Shown here one piece after another: positions 6,202 to 9,220 of a stretch of DNA of 9,220 nt. The translations under genes and the position numbers were made by a program. How positions within the stretch are numbered: position 1 is the first letter of the stretch; every line of letters starts with the position of its first letter. The notes below the pieces were generated by a model that was not told the origin of the DNA, ran no database searches, and saw nothing but the letters and a program-made list of their open reading frames with translations. Source of the stretch: CAZFMJ01 sp964520045 (GTDB taxonomy: Bacteria > Elusimicrobiota > Elusimicrobia > Elusimicrobiales > CAZFMJ01); NCBI GenBank assembly GCA_964520045.1, contig CAZFMJ010000090.1, positions 1-9,220 on the forward strand. The letters are read 5' to 3'.

Positions 6202-9200
6202 ATGAAAAAACTATTTTTAATTTTATCATCGTTAATCTTAATGGGAGGAGGCGCGGCATTAGCCGACCCTCCGAATCTGCTTACCTATCAGGGCCGTCTT
6301 AAGCAAAATAATCTTCCCGTCAGCGGAATAAAGTCCGTTGAAGTGTTCCTGTGCCCGACCGGCCTTACAGGCGATCCGGGATGCGTGTCGACTTCGGCGC
6401 AGGATATTTATGTGTCAAACGGGCTTTTCAGGTCTACTTTCACAGTTCCTTCAAGCGTGAACCTGACTACCGGAGACTGGTACCTTGAGATAAAAGTTGC
6501 GGGGACAACGCTTTCTCCAAGGGAAAAGCTCACAAGTTCGCCTTATGCCCTGCATTCGGGCACGGCGGCGTATGCCTATTCTCTTGCGTCAAAGGACGGC
6601 GCATCAATAAGCATATCATCAAGCATGGTCGTGGCCGGAGAAGTGCATGCCGTGAAATTTTTCGGAGACGGCTCTGCCTTGGCGGGCGTTACCGCAACCG
6701 GCGCTGTTTTAAAGACGGGCGATTACATGAGCGGACAGCTTACGCTTTTGGGTTCGTCCCTTACGGTTGCCGGCAAAGACGCTTCGGGATACAGCCTGTA
6801 TTTAAGTTCCGGGCTTTATATGCCGGATGGCACGGTAAATGCAGGGCTTGTATCGGCTTTAAAATTTGTGGGCGACGGATCTTTGCTTACGGGAGTGCAG
6901 GCTACGGGCATAGCAGATGGAAGCGTTACAAGCGCAAAGATAGCGGATGCAACCATACTAGAGCAGGATTTCAGTTCTCAGGTGTCGACCGGAATAATAA
7001 ATACCGGCCAGTTTGGCGATAATCGTGTTTTGATAACCACCGGAGCTTTGACGGGTGTTCTGCCGGTAGATAAAGGCGGCACCGGCGCTTCAACTGCCGC
7101 AAATGCCCGCGCGAGCCTTGATGTTCCGTCAACGAGCGGAGCAGGCGCTTCAGGAACATGGGGCATCGGCATAACAGGAAATGCCGGCACGGTAACAAGC
7201 GGTGTTTATACCACTGGTTCTTATGCCGATCCTGGATGGATGACCTCTCTGTCCGGCGCAAAAATAACGGGGTTATTTAACGACAATCAAGTATCAATCA
7301 CCACGGGCGCGGTGACAGGCGGAAAGTTTGGCGATGATAAGGTGGCTATTTCAGCGGCAGGCGTTACTTCGGGACTGTTCGATACCGCGCGCATACCCAA
7401 CCTTGATGCGGGGAAAATAACGTCAGGCGCTTTTGATACTGCAAGAATCCCCAGCCTTGACGCTTTAAAAATAACCTCAGGTAAATTTGACGGCGAGCGG
7501 ATAGGCCAGCAGGTGATAGCGTCTACTCATATAATTGACGGGGCGGTTACCGATGCCAAAATAGCCGGTATGGACGCCTCAAAATTGTCGGGGACTCTGG
7601 CTAATGCGCGGTTGGATGTCTCATCCGTTACATTGCAGGGGAATATTTTCAACGGCAGCAGCCAGCTCGTCCAAATGACTTCAGACGGCAAACTTCCTTC
7701 TGTGAGCGGAATAAATCTTACTGAACTCAGCGCGGATAAATTATCCGCCGGAACGGTAAATTCGGCGCGGGTATCAGGCGCCTATGCCGGCATTAGCGGC
7801 GTCGGAATTCTTTTTTCCGGCGCATGGAATGCGGACAAGATAGGAACGGTATTCGGCGGCACAGGCAAAGATACGTCAGGCTGGAGCGGTATAGTCAAGG
7901 TAAGCGGCGGGGATTGGGCACCCGTTGCAAAGCTGGCCGATAGCGATGTGAATCTTACCACTGCCGCAATAGCCGGCGGCAAATTTGACGATAATAAAGT
8001 CGCGATAACCACCGGCGCCATAACCGGCGGATTATTCGGCAATGACAAAGTGGCTATTTCGGTCGCAGGCGTTATTTCCGGCAAGTTTGACGGAGAGCGG
8101 ATAGGTCAGGAGATATTGGTATCAAGTCATTTGGCGCTTTCTGCGGGCATAACAAAGGCGCAGATATCGGATACGGGCGCATGGAACGTGGCCGAGATAC
8201 CGGGTCTGCCGGCGTCGCAGATCACTTCCGGGATATTCGATGATAACAAAGTCGCGATAACAACCGGCGCCATAACCGGCGGATTATTCGGCGATAACCG
8301 GGTGGCAATCTCGGCGGCGGGGGTTATTTCGGGACTGTTTGATACCGCGCGCATACCCAACCTTGATGCGGGGAAAATAACGTCAGGCGCTTTTGATACT
8401 GCAAGAATCCCCAGCCTTGACGCTTTAAAAATAACCTCAGGTAAATTTGACGGCGAGCGGATAGGCCAGCAGGTGATAGCGTCTACTCATATAATTGACG
8501 GGGCGGTGATAGACGCCAATATTGCCGGTATGGATGCCGCCAAATTAACCGGCACGATAGACGGTCTTAGACTTAATGCATCGTCTGTCACAATGCTCGG
8601 TCCGACGCTTGAAGCGGTTGAGATACCCAATTTGCCTGCCAATAAGATAACCTCCGGCGAGTTTGACAGCATTCTGCTGGCGAACTCGTCGGTAACTAAA
8701 ATGGGAAATGAGTTTAATGCCGCAAATAAATTGCTTCGGCTTAATGGCAGCGGATATGTCCCGATTTCACAGATATCAGATATAACAAATGCGCAAATCG
8801 GCGTAGCCGCCGGGATAGTTTATTCAAAACTTGATATCGCAGGTTCAGTAACAAACGCTGATTTGGCGGGGGGAATAATTGATACCAAGTTGAATGCTAT
8901 AACAACCGCCGGCAAGGTTGACGGTTCGGCATTAACTTGGCTGGCGAATATTCCTCAGGGCGCTGGATATGTGCCTAACCTTAATATTGATGTTTCCTCG
9001 GTTACCAAGCTGGGACCCACCCTTGAAGCTGGTGAAATACCTTCGCTTGACGCTTCAAAAATAACATCGGGTAAATTTGATGGCGAGCGGATAGGTCAGG
9101 AGATATTGGTATCAAGTCATTTGGCGCTTTCTGCGGGCATAACAAAGGCGCAGATATCGGATACGGGCAAATGGGAAGCCGGCGAAATACCAGATCTATC

Positions 9201-9220
9201 AACTGCAATAATAACCTCGG
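6202..9220 (+). CDS. Long tail-fibre-like repetitive surface protein, N-terminal part
   Basis: The frame opens at ATG 6202, 4 nt after GGGAGG (6192-6197), and stays open for 1006 codons to the right edge; the C-terminus is missing. Residues 1-21 are a signal peptide (LFLILSSLILM, cleavage after ALA). Residues about 24-130 form the TYQGRL-type N-terminal domain (TYQGRLKQNNLPVSG; REKLTSSPYALHSGTAAYAY) found ahead of fibre-like repeats. Next come two GDGS units (FFGDGSALAGV at 153, FVGDGSLLTGV at 222), DGSVTSAKIADATI, the phage tail-fibre hallmark LPVDKGGTGASTAANARASL (287-306) and a second FGGTGKDTSGWSGIVKVSGG (551-570). The rest is dominated by an 18-residue repeat, ITSG.FD..RIP.LDA.K, and SSVT-containing units. 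The composition suggests an extended beta-helical or trimeric fibre. The signal peptide and neighbours favour a bacterial surface fibre over a phage gene. A C-terminal endosialidase-type chaperone is common in such proteins but cannot be seen here. Confidence 0.85.
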   Translation, partial: MKKLFLILSSLILMGGGAALADPPNLLTYQGRLKQNNLPVSGIKSVEVFLCPTGLTGDPGCVSTSAQDIYVSNGLFRSTFTVPSSVNLTTGDWYLEIKVAGTTLSPREKLTSSPYALHSGTAAYAYSLASKDGASISISSSMVVAGEVHAVKFFGDGSALAGVTATGAVLKTGDYMSGQLTLLGSSLTVAGKDASGYSLYLSSGLYMPDGTVNAGLVSALKFVGDGSLLTGVQATGIADGSVTSAKIADATILEQDFSSQVSTGIINTGQFGDNRVLITTGALTGVLPVDKGGTGASTAANARASLDVPSTSGAGASGTWGIGITGNAGTVTSGVYTTGSYADPGWMTSLSGAKITGLFNDNQVSITTGAVTGGKFGDDKVAISAAGVTSGLFDTARIPNLDAGKITSGAFDTARIPSLDALKITSGKFDGERIGQQVIASTHIIDGAVTDAKIAGMDASKLSGTLANARLDVSSVTLQGNIFNGSSQLVQMTSDGKLPSVSGINLTELSADKLSAGTVNSARVSGAYAGISGVGILFSGAWNADKIGTVFGGTGKDTSGWSGIVKVSGGDWAPVAKLADSDVNLTTAAIAGGKFDDNKVAITTGAITGGLFGNDKVAISVAGVISGKFDGERIGQEILVSSHLALSAGITKAQISDTGAWNVAEIPGLPASQITSGIFDDNKVAITTGAITGGLFGDNRVAISAAGVISGLFDTARIPNLDAGKITSGAFDTARIPSLDALKITSGKFDGERIGQQVIASTHIIDGAVIDANIAGMDAAKLTGTIDGLRLNASSVTMLGPTLEAVEIPNLPANKITSGEFDSILLANSSVTKMGNEFNAANKLLRLNGSGYVPISQISDITNAQIGVAAGIVYSKLDIAGSVTNADLAGGIIDTKLNAITTAGKVDGSALTWLANIPQGAGYVPNLNIDVSSVTKLGPTLEAGEIPSLDASKITSGKFDGERIGQEILVSSHLALSAGITKAQISDTGKWEAGEIPDLSTAIITS
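7381..7547 (+). repeat. 167-bp exact direct repeat, copy 1 (within the fibre-like gene)
   Basis: Identical at every base to 8341-8507, exactly 960 bp (320 codons) downstream and in the same frame. It covers two 54-bp (18-residue) units plus the start of the GERIGQQVIASTHIIDGAV segment. Flanking sequence is similar but not identical, so identity stops sharply at both ends. Confidence 0.95.
7990..8040 (+). repeat. 51-bp near-identical repeat (partner at 8242-8292)
   Basis: Matches 8242-8292 with two substitutions, both at third codon positions; it encodes DNKVAITTGAITGGLFG. The spacing is 252 bp, a shorter repeat order nested in the 960-990 bp pattern. A more diverged relative lies near 7285-7330. 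Confidence 0.85.
8095..8178 (+). repeat. 84-bp exact direct repeat, copy 1 (within the fibre-like gene)
   Basis: Identical to 9085-9168, a spacing of 990 bp (330 codons). It encodes the ERIGQEILVSSHLALSAGIT... segment up to SDTG. The spacing is close to that of the 167-bp repeat (960 bp), as expected from one larger duplicated block with a net 30-bp length difference. Confidence 0.95.
8341..8507 (+). repeat. 167-bp exact direct repeat, copy 2
   Basis: Second copy of 7381-7547. Synonymous positions are also identical, although neighbouring protein-level repeats differ freely at third codon positions, which points to recent duplication or gene conversion rather than protein-level constraint. 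Confidence 0.95.
9085..9168 (+). repeat. 84-bp exact direct repeat, copy 2
   Basis: Second copy of 8095-8178, followed by divergent sequence up to the window edge. The protein remains in frame through it. Confidence 0.95.

Noticed and set aside
7782..8672. Several - strand open frames inside the fibre-like gene
   Set aside because: They repeat one another because they mirror the internal repeats of the + strand gene; none has a credible ribosome binding site or domain.
6202..9220. Prophage tail-fibre gene
   Set aside because: A signal peptide, envelope-protein neighbours and no phage genes in the window argue against it, although sequence past the right edge could change this.

Overview
The window carries five genes, all on the + strand. 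Every gene whose N-terminus lies in the window encodes a protein with an export signal. The gene cut at the left edge and the gene cut at the right edge are both incomplete. The set suggests the cell surface of a diderm (Gram-negative type) bacterium: modular beta-sandwich proteins, a secreted FecR-domain protein, a PorV/PorQ-like outer-membrane barrel and a very long tail-fibre-like repeat protein. The combination, the PorV-like family and repeat wording such as SSVTLQGN.FN recall Elusimicrobiota or a neighbouring candidate phylum. That assignment is inference from memory, not a database result.

Layout. 1-1865: C-terminal part of a modular secreted protein with Ig-like repeats, a fibronectin III domain, two carboxypeptidase-regulatory-like domains and a FlgD/T9SS-sorting-like C-terminus. 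2029-3810: secreted protein with Ig-like and CARDB domains and a PrcB-like C-terminus. 4007-4756: secreted FecR-domain protein. 4971-5945: PorV/PorQ (UPF0164)-like outer-membrane protein. 6202-9220 (runs off the end): repeat protein with tail-fibre-type motifs, containing exact internal DNA duplications of 167 and 84 bp that reveal a 960-990 bp higher-order repeat.

The intergenic gaps (163, 196, 214 and 256 nt) are unusual. Three contain tandem arrays of a 7-bp unit, GGTAGAY, starting within about 10 nt of the preceding stop codon. In two of them an inverted copy of the array lies just before the next ribosome binding site, so the pair could fold into a long hairpin spanning most of the gap. 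Other intergenic material includes a 35-nt palindrome after the FecR gene, a dispersed T-rich repeat of about 43 nt in two gaps, and a possibly structured leader before the FecR gene. No tRNA, rRNA, CRISPR array, transposase or convincing factor-independent terminator was seen.

Functional reading (inference): the PorV-like barrel and the sorting-type C-terminus of the first protein could belong to one outer-membrane export or anchoring route, with the repeat protein as a surface fibre or adhesin. None of the core type IX machinery genes is present here, so this is only a hypothesis.
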